34,393 nucleotides of DNA from Elusimicrobiaceae bacterium (GCA_017646765.1 JAGCMD010000039.1:1-34393), one strand, 5' to 3'. Numbered from the stretch's first letter, positions 8,231 to 16,435 are shown. The notes: generated by a model from the sequence alone, not told the origin. Translations and numbers: made by a program.

Positions 8231-8260
8231 AAAAATACCCGTTTTAAAACGGGTATTTTT
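8231..8260. terminator. Bidirectional terminator
   Basis: A 30-bp perfect palindrome (AAAAATACCCGTTTT and its complement) ends in T's on both strands. It lies between the converging GH3-like and YtxH-like genes. Confidence 0.85.
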
Positions 8261-8279
8261 GATAAGCAGGTTGGCAAAA

Positions 8280-8627
8280 TTACGCTTCTTCTTTGTCTTT
8301 GAATTTTGCCACAATTTCGTCTTTTCTGCGGTTAAATTCTTTTAAGACTTTTTCTTTTCCTTCCGCAATTTTGGCACGCGCGTTTTGAGCGTGTTCGGCG
8401 AATTTTTGCCGGGCATCTTCGGTGTGTTCTTTGAGGTGCCCTTTAATTTCTTCGGCGTGTTCCAAAACATAGTCACGTTGTTCCTCATAATTTTCTTCCG
8501 CCCAACGTTTAAGTTTGCGGCGGGTGGTTTCGCCTTTGGCCGGTGCAAACAACACGCCCAGCGCAATACCCGTTACAGCCCCGAGCAAAAAGGCCGCCAA
8601 TCCTGTTTCAGTAGTTCTGTTGCACAT
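8280..8627 (-). CDS. YtxH-like small membrane protein
   Basis: This 115-aa protein has one N-terminal membrane segment rich in Gly and Ala (about residues 8-28), ending in the typical GVLFAPAKGETTRRKL of the YtxH family (Bacillus general-stress protein family). A long, highly charged, probably helical or coiled tail follows (about residues 35-115). The role is unknown; family members are often linked to stress and the envelope. AAGGAGGGG lies 3-4 nt before the ATG. It is monocistronic and ends at the shared palindrome. Confidence 0.8.
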   Translation of the reverse strand: MCNRTTETGLAAFLLGAVTGIALGVLFAPAKGETTRRKLKRWAEENYEEQRDYVLEHAEEIKGHLKEHTEDARQKFAEHAQNARAKIAEGKEKVLKEFNRRKDEIVAKFKDKEEA

Positions 8628-8715
8628 AATACCCCTCCTTAAGTTTGTATAATGTTATATAGATATTATACAACAAAAGCCAATTTTTACCAGTGGTAGA
8701 TTAGGGAGAATCTTT

Positions 8716-10107
8716 ATGCCAAATCCGTCCGCACCCCGCCAAAACGGTCAACAACTTGACCCGCAGGTCCGCAAGAAAAATTTTGAAGAAGTGGCCCAAA
8801 TTTTCACTAAAGAGGAAGCTTTAGCCGAGGCCAACCGCTGTTTGCATTGTCAAAACGCACGCTGTCAGGCCAATTGCCCCGTCGGTGTGCAAATCCCGGC
8901 GTTTATCGCACTACTTAAAGACGGCAACGTCGGCGGTGCGATTAGCAAAATCATGGAAACCAGTTTACTCCCCGCTATCTGCGGACGCGTCTGTCCGCAA
9001 GAAAAACATTGTGAAGGCAACTGCGTATTAAAAGAAAAATTTGGCGCGGTCAATATCGGCATGTTGGAAAGATATACCGCCGATACCGCGCGCCGAGAGG
9101 GGCTTTTAAAAACGCCCATCTGCGCGAAAAAAACCGGTAAAAAAGTAGCGTGTATCGGCTCCGGCCCGTCGTCTATTGCGGCGGCAGCAGAACTGGCGCG
9201 CGCCGGACATGATGTTACCGTTTTTGAGGCCCTGCACGCTTTCGGCGGCGTGCTACGCTACGGGATACCGTCTTTCCGCTTGCCGCGCGAAGTAATTGAT
9301 AAAGAAATTGAAACCGTCAAATCAATGGGCGTAAAATTTCAAACAGACGTACTTATCGGTGCAAGCGAAAAAATAGAAGATTTATTAAAAGAATTTGATG
9401 CCGTGTATATAGGTAGTGGGGCGGGGTTGCCCACTATGCTGGGCATACCGGGCGAAAGCGCTGTCGGTGTATATAGCGCCAACGAATTTTTAACGCGCGT
9501 AAACTTAATGCAAGCGTATAAATTCCCGCAAACTGATACGCCTATCTGTATCGGTAAACACGTGGTAGTGTTAGGCGGAGGCAACAGTGCGATGGACGCC
9601 GCGCGTTGTGCTATGCGCCTAGGGCCCGATACGGTAACGGTGGCTTACCGCCGAAGTGCGGCCGAAATGCCCGCCCGCGCGGCCGAGGTATTACACGCAC
9701 AGGAAGAAGGGGTAGTGTTTGATTACCTCATCACCCCTAAAGAAATTTTGCAAGACGAAACAGGGCACGTTACCGGCATTAAATGTACCCGCAACGAACT
9801 GGGCGAGCCCGACGCTAAAGGACGCCGCCGCCCGGTGGAAATTCCTAATTCTGAATTTGTTTTGCCTGCCGATACGGTTATTGTGGCGATTGGTCAACGG
9901 CCTAACCCGATTATCGCCAAAACCACGCCGCAATTAAAAACCACCGAGCGCGGAGTGCTTGCATTAGACGAAGAAGGAAAAACTTCTATCCCCGGCGTGT
10001 ATGCGGGGGGCGATATTATCCGCGGCGGCGCGACGGTACTGCTGGCCATGAAAGACGGTATTGAAGCTGCGCGCCGCATTAACAAGTATCTAAACGGGAG
10101 CAAATAA
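8716..10107 (+). CDS. NADPH-dependent oxidoreductase large subunit (NfnB / GltD-like)
   Basis: This 463-aa iron-sulfur flavoprotein belongs to the glutamate synthase small-subunit family. The N-terminal domain has two Cys sets for [4Fe-4S] clusters (Cys42, 45, 50, 54 and Cys89, 93, 99, 103). An FAD-binding GSGPSS follows (148-153), then the NADPH-binding GGGNSAMDAA (287-296) and a C-terminal FAD motif ending GVYAGGDIIRGGATVLLAMKDG. Together with the next gene it matches NfnAB, the electron-bifurcating NADH-dependent reduced ferredoxin:NADP oxidoreductase of fermentative anaerobes, or the related SudAB. The large-then-small gene order and the absence of a glutamate synthase large subunit favour Nfn/Sud over true GltBD. 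GGGAG lies 7 nt before the ATG. Confidence 0.85.
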   Translation: MPNPSAPRQNGQQLDPQVRKKNFEEVAQIFTKEEALAEANRCLHCQNARCQANCPVGVQIPAFIALLKDGNVGGAISKIMETSLLPAICGRVCPQEKHCEGNCVLKEKFGAVNIGMLERYTADTARREGLLKTPICAKKTGKKVACIGSGPSSIAAAAELARAGHDVTVFEALHAFGGVLRYGIPSFRLPREVIDKEIETVKSMGVKFQTDVLIGASEKIEDLLKEFDAVYIGSGAGLPTMLGIPGESAVGVYSANEFLTRVNLMQAYKFPQTDTPICIGKHVVVLGGGNSAMDAARCAMRLGPDTVTVAYRRSAAEMPARAAEVLHAQEEGVVFDYLITPKEILQDETGHVTGIKCTRNELGEPDAKGRRRPVEIPNSEFVLPADTVIVAIGQRPNPIIAKTTPQLKTTERGVLALDEEGKTSIPGVYAGGDIIRGGATVLLAMKDGIEAARRINKYLNGSK

Positions 10108-10108
10108 C

Positions 10109-10963
10109 ATGCAAGAAAATACGATTTTGGTTAAAGAACAATTAAATAGTGCCGTTGTTAAATTTGTGATCTACAAACCGCTGATCGCGCGTTCGGCTCA
10201 GGCCGGGCAGTTTGTGATTTTGCGCGGGCGCGAAGGCGGCGAGCGCGTACCGGTGACGCTGGTTGATTGGGACAAGGAAAAAGGCACGATTACCGTGATT
10301 ATCCAAGCCATCGGCAAATCTACTTCTCTGTTTAATTCGCTTAACCAAGGCGAGCAGTTTTTAAACGTCGCCGGGCCGCTCGGTACGCCGGTGGAAATTA
10401 AAAATTACGGTACGGTGGCGGTAGTCGGCGGCGGTGTGGGTATTGCCGAAGTGTACCCGATTGCCCGCGCGTTAAAAGAAGCCGGTAACCGCGTGATAGC
10501 GGTGCTTGGCGCGCGCACCAAAGAACTGCTGATTTTGGAGCCGGAAATGGCCCAATTATGCGACAAAACCGTTTGCGCTACCGACGACGGCTCACACGGG
10601 ATGAAAGGCATGGTAACAGACGCTATCCAACAGTTGCACGACAACGGCGAAAAAATAGATGCCGGGTTTATCATTGGTCCGATCCCCATGATGAAATTTA
10701 CCGCGCGGCTGATGGATAAACTTTCCATTAAGCCCTACGCCAGTTTAAACCCGATTATGTTAGACGGAACGGGCATGTGCGGTTGTTGCCGCGTAACGGT
10801 GGAAGGCAAAGTGCGTTTTGCGTGTGTGGAAGGGCCGATGTTCCCGGCCAGTACGATAGATTTTGACGAACTCATCCGCCGCACCAGCGAATATAAACCG
10901 CTTGAAAAAGAAAGTTTGGAAAACTTTCAAAAAGACCACGTGTGCAAGTGCGGTTTGCATTAA
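10109..10963 (+). CDS. Ferredoxin-NADP reductase-like small subunit (NfnA / SudB)
   Basis: This 284-aa FAD- and NAD(H)-binding protein is of the dihydroorotate dehydrogenase PyrK/ferredoxin reductase type. It has an N-terminal FAD barrel, a Gly-rich NAD motif VVGGGVGIAEVYPIARAL (105-122), and a C-terminal [2Fe-2S] site in LDGTGMCGCCRV and FACVEGP. Asp219, Cys224, Cys227 and Cys239 fit the three-Cys-plus-Asp cluster described for NfnA. It starts one base after the stop of the large subunit, with its ribosome site (GGGAG) inside that gene. The two subunits probably bifurcate electrons between NADPH, NAD and ferredoxin in the cytoplasm. An alternative is a sulfide dehydrogenase-like SudB. Confidence 0.85.
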   Translation: MQENTILVKEQLNSAVVKFVIYKPLIARSAQAGQFVILRGREGGERVPVTLVDWDKEKGTITVIIQAIGKSTSLFNSLNQGEQFLNVAGPLGTPVEIKNYGTVAVVGGGVGIAEVYPIARALKEAGNRVIAVLGARTKELLILEPEMAQLCDKTVCATDDGSHGMKGMVTDAIQQLHDNGEKIDAGFIIGPIPMMKFTARLMDKLSIKPYASLNPIMLDGTGMCGCCRVTVEGKVRFACVEGPMFPASTIDFDELIRRTSEYKPLEKESLENFQKDHVCKCGLH

Positions 10964-10981
10964 GCGCGTCGTTTTTACGCA

Positions 10982-11024
10982 ACACAAAAGTATCCCCCGA
11001 GCACCTCGGGGGATACTTTTGTGT
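10982..11024. terminator. Very strong terminator after nfnBA
   Basis: A perfect 20-bp stem (10982-11001 with 11005-11024) has a 3-nt loop CAC. It lies between nfnA and the end of the first metalloprotease gene, which converge. Because it is symmetrical it could serve both. Confidence 0.85.
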
Positions 11025-11056
11025 CGGGCTTAAAAACTTTTAATCTGCCTGGTTGT

Positions 11057-12790
11057 TTACAACTTTTTGACCGGTTTTTTAGCCGCTTGTTTGTTTGTGT
11101 TTTTGCGGGTGTTCCCGGGGGCCTGGTCGGCACGGGAGTTCTTCTTTTGGGCAGAGGAAGCCGCAGCCTTACCGGTGCGACGGTTTAAATCTTTCTTAAC
11201 CTTGTTTATTACTTGCTGAGCTTTTTGCTTTTCCAGTTGTGTACTAAAAAACGGATTATAAAAGTTCTGATAGAAACTTTTTATATTGCGTAAGTGATTG
11301 TGATAGGTTACCCAATAATCAGCAATCTCTTCGCATTTTCCGGTCGGGAATTTAGCTGCCGAACATTCCATACTTTCTCCATCAATTACCGCCTGGAGAG
11401 AGGGCGCTTTGGCAGTGCCGGACAGTTTGTTTGCTTCGTCCCGGCTTTCTATGAAGAACTGTTCCATATTCCGGTCTTTATCCAATACGACTTTTAACTT
11501 CCACGCTTGTGCGGGAAGATAAGCAGTATATTTATTTTTGTATATGGATATGGGTGTATTATTGCCGCCTACCCAGCCGTCTTCGGCAATTTCCAACTCA
11601 AATTGGCCCTGCGATATACCGGCGATGGAGTCTTTTACGGTAAGGATGTATGATTTCCTGCCGGCCTCTTGTTTGCGTGCATAAGCAAATTCGCGTGTCC
11701 AAAACACTTTGCGGTCGCTCGGTTTATAATCGGCAAAGTATTGAAAAGAGTCCGTGGCTTTGCTTTTGTCAATTTCATAAACGCTTAGCGGTGTTTTGAT
11801 AGAAGTAATTACCCCGGTTTTCTTGTTTCGTGTGACTACGGAATCTTGGCCGGTATCAAACAGAAGCGTACGATCGGGTAGCGCTATGAGCATTTCCGCT
11901 TCCAAGTTGCCTTTATCGTAGCTGCGCATCAGGTCAAAGGTTCGTTGTCCCTTTTCAAACTGACCGTTTTGGGCTTCTTTTAATGTTCGTAAGTTGGGTT
12001 TAGGATAACGTAATAAATCAATGCGGTTGCGCGTGATGGTTCGGCCGGCTTGATAAAAGTTGTTGCTTTTGGGGCATAACGATTTCCACCCTTTTTGGGC
12101 TCGTTTGGAAAATTTTCCCTTGTTATGTTGTGCCAAGCGTAAATCTAAAAGGTTGATAAACCCGTCGGCATCATCACAAGTAAACTGCCGCGGGCCGTCG
12201 CTCCCGTGCATGATGGATTTTTCTTGTTGGTTGGCATCACTGGAGTATTCGGCATGGCTGCCTCTACGCGCCGGTACGTGGTCATACTGGTCGCTTAACC
12301 CGTAGTAATGGCCCATTTCATGCAAGACGGTAGGGAGAAACTCCCCCTCCGCCAAGCCCTCCGTAATAATCATCTCAAAAGGGCCGCCGGTGTCGGTTAT
12401 TAGGCATCCGTTAGCCGCAGGACCGCACTTCTTGCCGGTGGAAAAGAGGATGTAGTAGTTCTTATCCGTTTTTTGCCAGCGCACGGAACCCTCTAACAGG
12501 GGGATGATATCTTTAAATTGCCGCTTGTGTTTTGATTTTTTAATAAACTGTAAAGTCTCCCTGGGCCAACTGGTTAAAGCCTGTATAAAAGCCGCTTCTT
12601 GGCCGATGGTAATTTCGTCGGAAAGTTTATAAAAAACAGGCGTTTGGAAAATAAGTGCGTCCATGGCGTATTTGTGATGGGTATCTTCTACAAATTCGGA
12701 CAGCACGCCCCACGGCCGTTCCGCCCGGCCGATCCCCGGGGTAATTAAGCAGATAACCCATAAAAAATATAATAAAAACACACGCTTCAT
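11057..12790 (-). CDS. Secreted zinc metalloprotease, paralogue 1 (HExxHxxGxxD)
   Basis: This is a 577-aa secreted protein with a signal peptide (residues 1-23, ending GRA/ERPWG). The zinc site HEMGHYYGLSD (157-167) has the metzincin-like HExxHxxGxxD pattern, and Met194 in SIMHGSDG is a candidate Met-turn. HExxHxxGLxD is also seen in snapalysin (M7), but the rest is not recognisable. Just after the site, the family-specific CDDADGFINLLDLRLA and FSKRAQKGWKSLCP are shared with the two neighbouring paralogues. The C-terminal part has KSFYQNFYNPFF, also shared, then a basic Lys/Arg/Ala/Gln-rich tail of about 60 residues found only here. GGAG lies 8 nt before the ATG. Probably an extracellular or periplasmic protease; the target is unknown. 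Confidence 0.8.
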   Translation of the reverse strand: MKRVFLLYFLWVICLITPGIGRAERPWGVLSEFVEDTHHKYAMDALIFQTPVFYKLSDEITIGQEAAFIQALTSWPRETLQFIKKSKHKRQFKDIIPLLEGSVRWQKTDKNYYILFSTGKKCGPAANGCLITDTGGPFEMIITEGLAEGEFLPTVLHEMGHYYGLSDQYDHVPARRGSHAEYSSDANQQEKSIMHGSDGPRQFTCDDADGFINLLDLRLAQHNKGKFSKRAQKGWKSLCPKSNNFYQAGRTITRNRIDLLRYPKPNLRTLKEAQNGQFEKGQRTFDLMRSYDKGNLEAEMLIALPDRTLLFDTGQDSVVTRNKKTGVITSIKTPLSVYEIDKSKATDSFQYFADYKPSDRKVFWTREFAYARKQEAGRKSYILTVKDSIAGISQGQFELEIAEDGWVGGNNTPISIYKNKYTAYLPAQAWKLKVVLDKDRNMEQFFIESRDEANKLSGTAKAPSLQAVIDGESMECSAAKFPTGKCEEIADYWVTYHNHLRNIKSFYQNFYNPFFSTQLEKQKAQQVINKVKKDLNRRTGKAAASSAQKKNSRADQAPGNTRKNTNKQAAKKPVKKL

Positions 12791-12830
12791 ACGCTTTACT
12801 CCGTTTGGATAAAGAGATATTTATAGTATA
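12708..12830 (-). repeat. 123-bp block shared with 14303-14425 (copy 1)
   Basis: This block covers the -10 box, leader, ribosome site, start codon, signal peptide and the first mature residues of metalloprotease 1. It differs from the equivalent block of metalloprotease 2 at only 2 of 123 positions, whereas the rest of the two genes is clearly diverged. Confidence 0.9.
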
Positions 12831-12852
12831 GTATTAAAAGTCAAAATTTCAA
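12825..12852 (-). promoter_or_regulatory. Promoter of metalloprotease 1
   Basis: TATACT at 12825-12830 and TTGAAA at 12847-12852 (minus strand) are separated by 16 bp. The -35 lies inside the last codons of the upstream paralogue. The -10 lies in the duplicated 123-bp block and the -35 just outside it. Confidence 0.65.
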
Positions 12853-14385
12853 GGAGCCAACAGATTGGCGGTTTATTTGTTTATTTATATTTTCCATTAT
12901 TTGTTGTTTTTGTTCTTTGTCGGTTTGGAAACCAAAAAGCGGCTTATAAAAGTTTTCATAAAAACTTTCTATACGGCGTATATTCGGCCGGCAAATTTCT
13001 TCCAAATTGGCTTGCGGTTCTTTAGAACTAACGCTTTTGACTTTGCCGTTTTTAATAACAAAATCGACTTCAATGTTTTTCATTTTTTCAACATAAGTGT
13101 TCGGGTCAACTTGCCTCGTTTTTACGGTTTCGTGTAGGGTATAGGAACTCGCGCCAATCATATCCTCCAAAGGGCCGAAGTCCCACATCTTATACGGACT
13201 TATTGTCACAGAAACCTCCGTCTGATCTATGATTCTCCGCATTTCCACGCTCCCGGAAGAGTATATGCGAGCTTCAAATTTGCGGAAAGGAATTTCGTTA
13301 ATTTCTTCGCTTATTTGGATGGTCAAAGAATCTATCTTCGTGTCGCCTATATGCAGTGTATGCTTTTCCCCATACGTAAAAGTTCGGGTCCAACGTGCAC
13401 CCTTAGGGATCAGGTGTAAGGAATAGATTTCTTTAACCCCTGTCATATCTAGGAGGGTTGTTATGGAAGAAATTAACCCGGTATTTGGGTCTCTTATTAC
13501 CGTGCTTTCTGCCACATCAAATAGTTGTGCCCCGTCCGGCGGTTCCATGTGGGCAAAGACTCTTCCTTGTTGATAAAAAATCAACACATTACTTCCTCTT
13601 CCCCAATAATCCGCACTGTCTATTTTTTTGCGATTGGGAGTTCTGCTTTCTTGGTAGAAGTTGGTTCCTTCGCTTCCTAAAGTTTTCCACCCTTTTTGGG
13701 CCCGCTCGGAAAAGCGGCCCCCATTATATTGAGCTAAGCGCAGGTCCAGTACGTTAATAAAACCGTCTATGTCATCAAAACTTAGTGATAAATTAAACGC
13801 GGTGAGCATAACAGCCCCTAAATAAGGAGCACTGGAATATTCTACATGGGAGTTTCCTCGCGCCTTTTCGTACTGGTCCCCCAGCCCAAAATAATGGCCT
13901 ATTTCGTGTAAAGTAATGTGGTCAAAACGGTCGCGGTCAGATTTAACAACGATAATTCTGGCTACTCCGGCATTGTTTTGTGCTCTAGAAAAACATCCAT
14001 CGGCATAGTCCCCACAAACACCATCCTCTCCCAAAGAAAGAATAATATTTGGGTTTTGGTCTGTTTCTTCTAAAACAAGCGGCCGGCGTAATAAGGGAAG
14101 TATGTCTTTAAATTCTTTTTGCCGGCCGGCTTTTTCAATGGCTTTGAGCGTTTCCTGCGGCCATTTTTGGAAGTTAGCTACAAAAATGTCTTTTTCTTCT
14201 TGGGTAACCTCTTTGTCAACAGCATAGCGAATGGGCTGGCCCTGAATAAAAAAGTCCATAGCGTATTGGTGTGTCCGGTCATTCACAAAATCTTTCAAAG
14301 CACCCCACGGCCGTTCCGCCCGGCCGATCCCCGGGGTAATTAAGCAGATAACCCATAAAAAATATAATAAAAATACACGCCTCAT
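12841..14385 (-). CDS. Secreted zinc metalloprotease, paralogue 2 (HExxHxxGxxD)
   Basis: This 514-aa paralogue has a signal peptide almost identical to that of paralogue 1 (residues 1-23). The zinc site is HEIGHYFGLGD (160-170), with Met193 (GAVML) at the place of the Met-turn. The family boxes DDIDGFINVLDLRLAQ and FSERAQKGWKTLG follow the site, and ESFYENFYKPLF lies near the C-terminus. The basic tail of paralogue 1 is absent. The mature part is only moderately similar to paralogue 1, so the duplication is old apart from the 5' block. It has its own promoter at 14420-14447. Probably an exported protease; the substrate is unknown. Confidence 0.8.
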   Translation of the reverse strand: MRRVFLLYFLWVICLITPGIGRAERPWGALKDFVNDRTHQYAMDFFIQGQPIRYAVDKEVTQEEKDIFVANFQKWPQETLKAIEKAGRQKEFKDILPLLRRPLVLEETDQNPNIILSLGEDGVCGDYADGCFSRAQNNAGVARIIVVKSDRDRFDHITLHEIGHYFGLGDQYEKARGNSHVEYSSAPYLGAVMLTAFNLSLSFDDIDGFINVLDLRLAQYNGGRFSERAQKGWKTLGSEGTNFYQESRTPNRKKIDSADYWGRGSNVLIFYQQGRVFAHMEPPDGAQLFDVAESTVIRDPNTGLISSITTLLDMTGVKEIYSLHLIPKGARWTRTFTYGEKHTLHIGDTKIDSLTIQISEEINEIPFRKFEARIYSSGSVEMRRIIDQTEVSVTISPYKMWDFGPLEDMIGASSYTLHETVKTRQVDPNTYVEKMKNIEVDFVIKNGKVKSVSSKEPQANLEEICRPNIRRIESFYENFYKPLFGFQTDKEQKQQIMENINKQINRQSVGSLKF

Positions 14386-14425
14386 ACGCTTTACTCCGTT
14401 TGGATAAAGAGATATTTATAGTATA
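14303..14425 (-). repeat. 123-bp block shared with 12708-12830 (copy 2)
   Basis: This is the second copy of the promoter/signal-peptide block, with 121 of 123 bases identical to copy 1. It runs from the conserved ERPWG codons to the -10 box. Confidence 0.9.
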
Positions 14426-14447
14426 AGGGAAAAAAGGAAAATGTCAA
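14420..14447 (-). promoter_or_regulatory. Promoter of metalloprotease 2
   Basis: TATACT (14420-14425) and a consensus TTGACA (14442-14447) lie on the minus strand with 16 bp between them. It is stronger than the paralogue 1 promoter because the -35 is perfect. Confidence 0.75.
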
Positions 14448-14503
14448 GGTTAAAAGTTTCGGGCAGTTTTTATTCCTCCTTTTTGCCCGCCGGTAACATG
14501 TTT

Positions 14504-16015
14504 TTATTTTTTAAGGGAATCCTTGATAGATTCTTTGAGTTTGTCCTCACGAATTTTCGCAAAAACCGGCGTATAAAAGTTTTTGTAAAAACTTTCCAAA
14601 TCTCTTTTATACTCTTGAATTAAATTCCAATACGCATACAAAGGATGACTTTGGACCAGTGGCAATTTACTACCGTAGAGATTGTTTTTTGCATCGCGAA
14701 AGGTGAGGAGCGGCTCCCCGGCTTTGTGATATGCAAATCCTTCAGGAATAGATAAAGAATAGGTGTCAAAAGAATCCTCTTCTTGGCGTTGAAATTTGAG
14801 GGTAATTTTTTTGCCATACCAATCTTTTTTTATCGTAATATGTCCGTTTGGCGCAAATTCTGCACTGGCGGAACTTCTTAGTCCTGTTTTGGAAGAAAGG
14901 GTTTGTCTAAACGATTTTAATTCCACGCCGTCAACCGTTTCCTTTACCCAAACGTATACCAATATTTCGCCGTCTTCCGTTTCTTTAGGGATTCCGTATG
15001 TAAAAGTTCGGACAGAGTTTACCATTTGGGAGTAACTTTTCCTGTCTGAGGTGGTAATTTCTTGTTCAATGGGTATTGTAACGGAGATAATTAAACCGGT
15101 TTTTGGGTCGCGCTTTATGCCTTGTCCATTTTCCAGCACCAAGAAATTATCCAAGGCGGTAGACCGGATCATTCTTTTAACAGCTACCAATTCCCCGCTT
15201 TGGTAGATTCGTTCGGCTTGCGATATTTCAGGGGTTAATTGTTCTACTATAAGGTCTTTCTGACGTCGTGTAATGGTTTGGGCTTCCTGATAAAAATTAA
15301 AGGAACCCGGGCAAAAAGTTTTCCACCCTTTTTTAGCTCTGTCGGAAAATTGGCCGGTCTGGCTGCGTTTGGACAACCGCAGATCAAGTAGATTGATAAA
15401 TCCGTCCACATCATCACAAGTGATGTCTTTGGCTTCATTCATGACGCTGCCTTGCCGGAGATTAACATCGCTAGAGTGGTTGGCGTCACTATTTGCTCTA
15501 GAAGCGGTATATTGATCTCCCAAACCGAAAAAATGGCCTATTTCATGTAAGATAACTGGGTCAAGAGATTTCCCTCTATGATATTTCGTCACATAGAGCC
15601 TAAAATAGGGTTTAGAGGAAGACGGTTGAATATAGCTGGCTCTCTCGTCGTTTTTGGAGCTGATGTCCAAATAAATGTCCGCTTCGCCGGGCTTGAGAAC
15701 CGGCCGTAAATCAAGATGGCGTTGTAAATAGGGAATAATATCTTTAAATTCTTCCGTGCGGTTACTTTCTTGAATAAAGCGTAAAGTTTCCTTCTGCCAA
15801 CGGTGGATACTATTCAAAAATGCAACCTTTTCCCGATCGGTTGTTTCCAGGGAAATGGCATAATAAATGGGCTTTGAGGATATTAAATAGTCTATAGCGC
15901 TCCTTCGGTTGGGATCATTCATTTCTATCAATGCGCCCCAGGGCGCTTCCGCCCGCGCAAGCGGCGTCGCTATAAGCAAGAACAAATATAAAGCCATAAT
16001 AAAAAATCGTTTCAT
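14504..16015 (-). CDS. Secreted zinc metalloprotease, paralogue 3 (HExxHxxGxxD)
   Basis: This 503-aa third member of the tandem family has a signal peptide (residues 1-22, ending ARA/EAPWG). The zinc site is HEIGHFFGLGD (157-167), with Met192 in GSVMNEAKD as a Met-turn candidate. CDDVDGFINLLDLRLS and FSDRAKKGWKTFCPGSFNFYQEA are shared with the others, and ESFYKNFYTPVF is the C-terminal family box. The open frame extends upstream to 16180, but the ATG at 16015 has AAGGAA 7 nt before it, starts a clean signal peptide, and lies downstream of a good promoter, so the longer form is rejected. Its 5' region is not part of the 123-bp duplicate. It is probably the most distant of the three. Confidence 0.8.
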   Translation of the reverse strand: MKRFFIMALYLFLLIATPLARAEAPWGALIEMNDPNRRSAIDYLISSKPIYYAISLETTDREKVAFLNSIHRWQKETLRFIQESNRTEEFKDIIPYLQRHLDLRPVLKPGEADIYLDISSKNDERASYIQPSSSKPYFRLYVTKYHRGKSLDPVILHEIGHFFGLGDQYTASRANSDANHSSDVNLRQGSVMNEAKDITCDDVDGFINLLDLRLSKRSQTGQFSDRAKKGWKTFCPGSFNFYQEAQTITRRQKDLIVEQLTPEISQAERIYQSGELVAVKRMIRSTALDNFLVLENGQGIKRDPKTGLIISVTIPIEQEITTSDRKSYSQMVNSVRTFTYGIPKETEDGEILVYVWVKETVDGVELKSFRQTLSSKTGLRSSASAEFAPNGHITIKKDWYGKKITLKFQRQEEDSFDTYSLSIPEGFAYHKAGEPLLTFRDAKNNLYGSKLPLVQSHPLYAYWNLIQEYKRDLESFYKNFYTPVFAKIREDKLKESIKDSLKK

Positions 16016-16048
16016 GATGTTTTCCTTTTGAATGGAAGGTACACTCAC

Positions 16049-16077
16049 AGTATAAGAAAGAGGGATAGTTTCGGCAA
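16049..16077 (-). promoter_or_regulatory. Promoter of metalloprotease 3
   Basis: TATACT (16049-16054) and TTGCCG (16072-16077) lie on the minus strand with 17 bp between them, about 35 bp upstream of the chosen ATG. Confidence 0.65.
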
Positions 16078-16183
16078 GGGCCAAAAGACCCACTAACTTA
16101 TAGGTCCTTATTGTACTACACCCCCCCGGAATAGTCGGGGGATTGTTATTTTTTGTTGTGCGGAAAGAAAACGGTAACAACTT

Positions 16184-16240
16184 TTATTTATCTTCTTCCA
16201 ACTTTTTAAGCGTGGGGAACAAAACAGTATTATTGGAGTG
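16184..16240 (-). pseudogene. Remnant of a second lysS 3' end
   Basis: Read on the minus strand, this stretch encodes TVLFPTLKKLEEDK and a stop. The intact lysS 250 bp away ends in ILFPTLKKLEE. Upstream of the remnant the frame loses similarity and soon meets a stop codon. It is either the leftover of a duplicated or displaced lysS, or the old end of lysS separated by an insertion. Confidence 0.6.
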
Positions 16241-16255
16241 TAAGAAAGCCCTGAT

Positions 16256-16356
16256 TTTTCAAAACCGATTTTAGTTCGCGGGATATAGGCGGCCGCCAGG
16301 CGTAGTGGTAATTACGTCAAGGCCGCGAGACCGCGAAATAAACAGGTTTTGGAAAA
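16256..16356. other. Structured 100-nt inverted-repeat element
   Basis: Three nested stems fold the segment into one long arm. The outer stem pairs TTTTC-AAAACC (ending 16266) with GGTTTT-G-GAAAA (16345-16356), with one bulge. The middle stem pairs TTCGCGG (16275-16281) with CCGCGAA (16331-16337). The inner stem pairs GCGGCC (16289-16294) with GGCCGC (16321-16326), closing a 26-nt loop. It could be a small RNA or a MITE-like element. The strand is unknown. Confidence 0.5.
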
Positions 16357-16375
16357 TTGTTGGCCCCAAAAGCAA

Positions 16376-16406
16376 CGAAACACAAAAAAGAACTTTTTGT
16401 GTTTCG
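16376..16406 (-). terminator. Likely lysS terminator
   Basis: A perfect 13-bp stem (CGAAACACAAAAA and its complement) with a 5-nt loop lies 30 bp after the lysS stop on the minus strand. The following T tract is weak. Confidence 0.6.
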
Positions 16407-16435
16407 TGCGTAAAACGTAGCAGACGACAGACGTT

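Larger units (their letters stand above)
16078..16435. other. Gene-free region between metalloprotease 3 and lysS
   Basis: No complete gene is seen. It holds a GC hairpin (CCCCCG 16123-16128 with CGGGGG 16136-16141, T-rich to the right, so a plus-strand terminator with no gene to serve), a short remnant of a lysS 3' end, a 100-nt structured inverted repeat and the lysS terminator. The debris suggests past rearrangement. Confidence 0.6.

Noticed and set aside
8716-10963. True glutamate synthase (gltBD)
   Set aside because: No large subunit is present, and the partner gene is a PyrK/NfnA-like flavoprotein.
16123-16160. GC hairpin as the terminator of a plus-strand gene
   Set aside because: The shape and T-rich flank fit, but no plus-strand gene ends here, so it is kept only as part of the spacer description.
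16016-16180. N-terminal extension of metalloprotease 3
   Set aside because: It would place the signal peptide 55 residues inside, crosses the promoter at 16049-16077 and the GC hairpin, and has no ribosome site.
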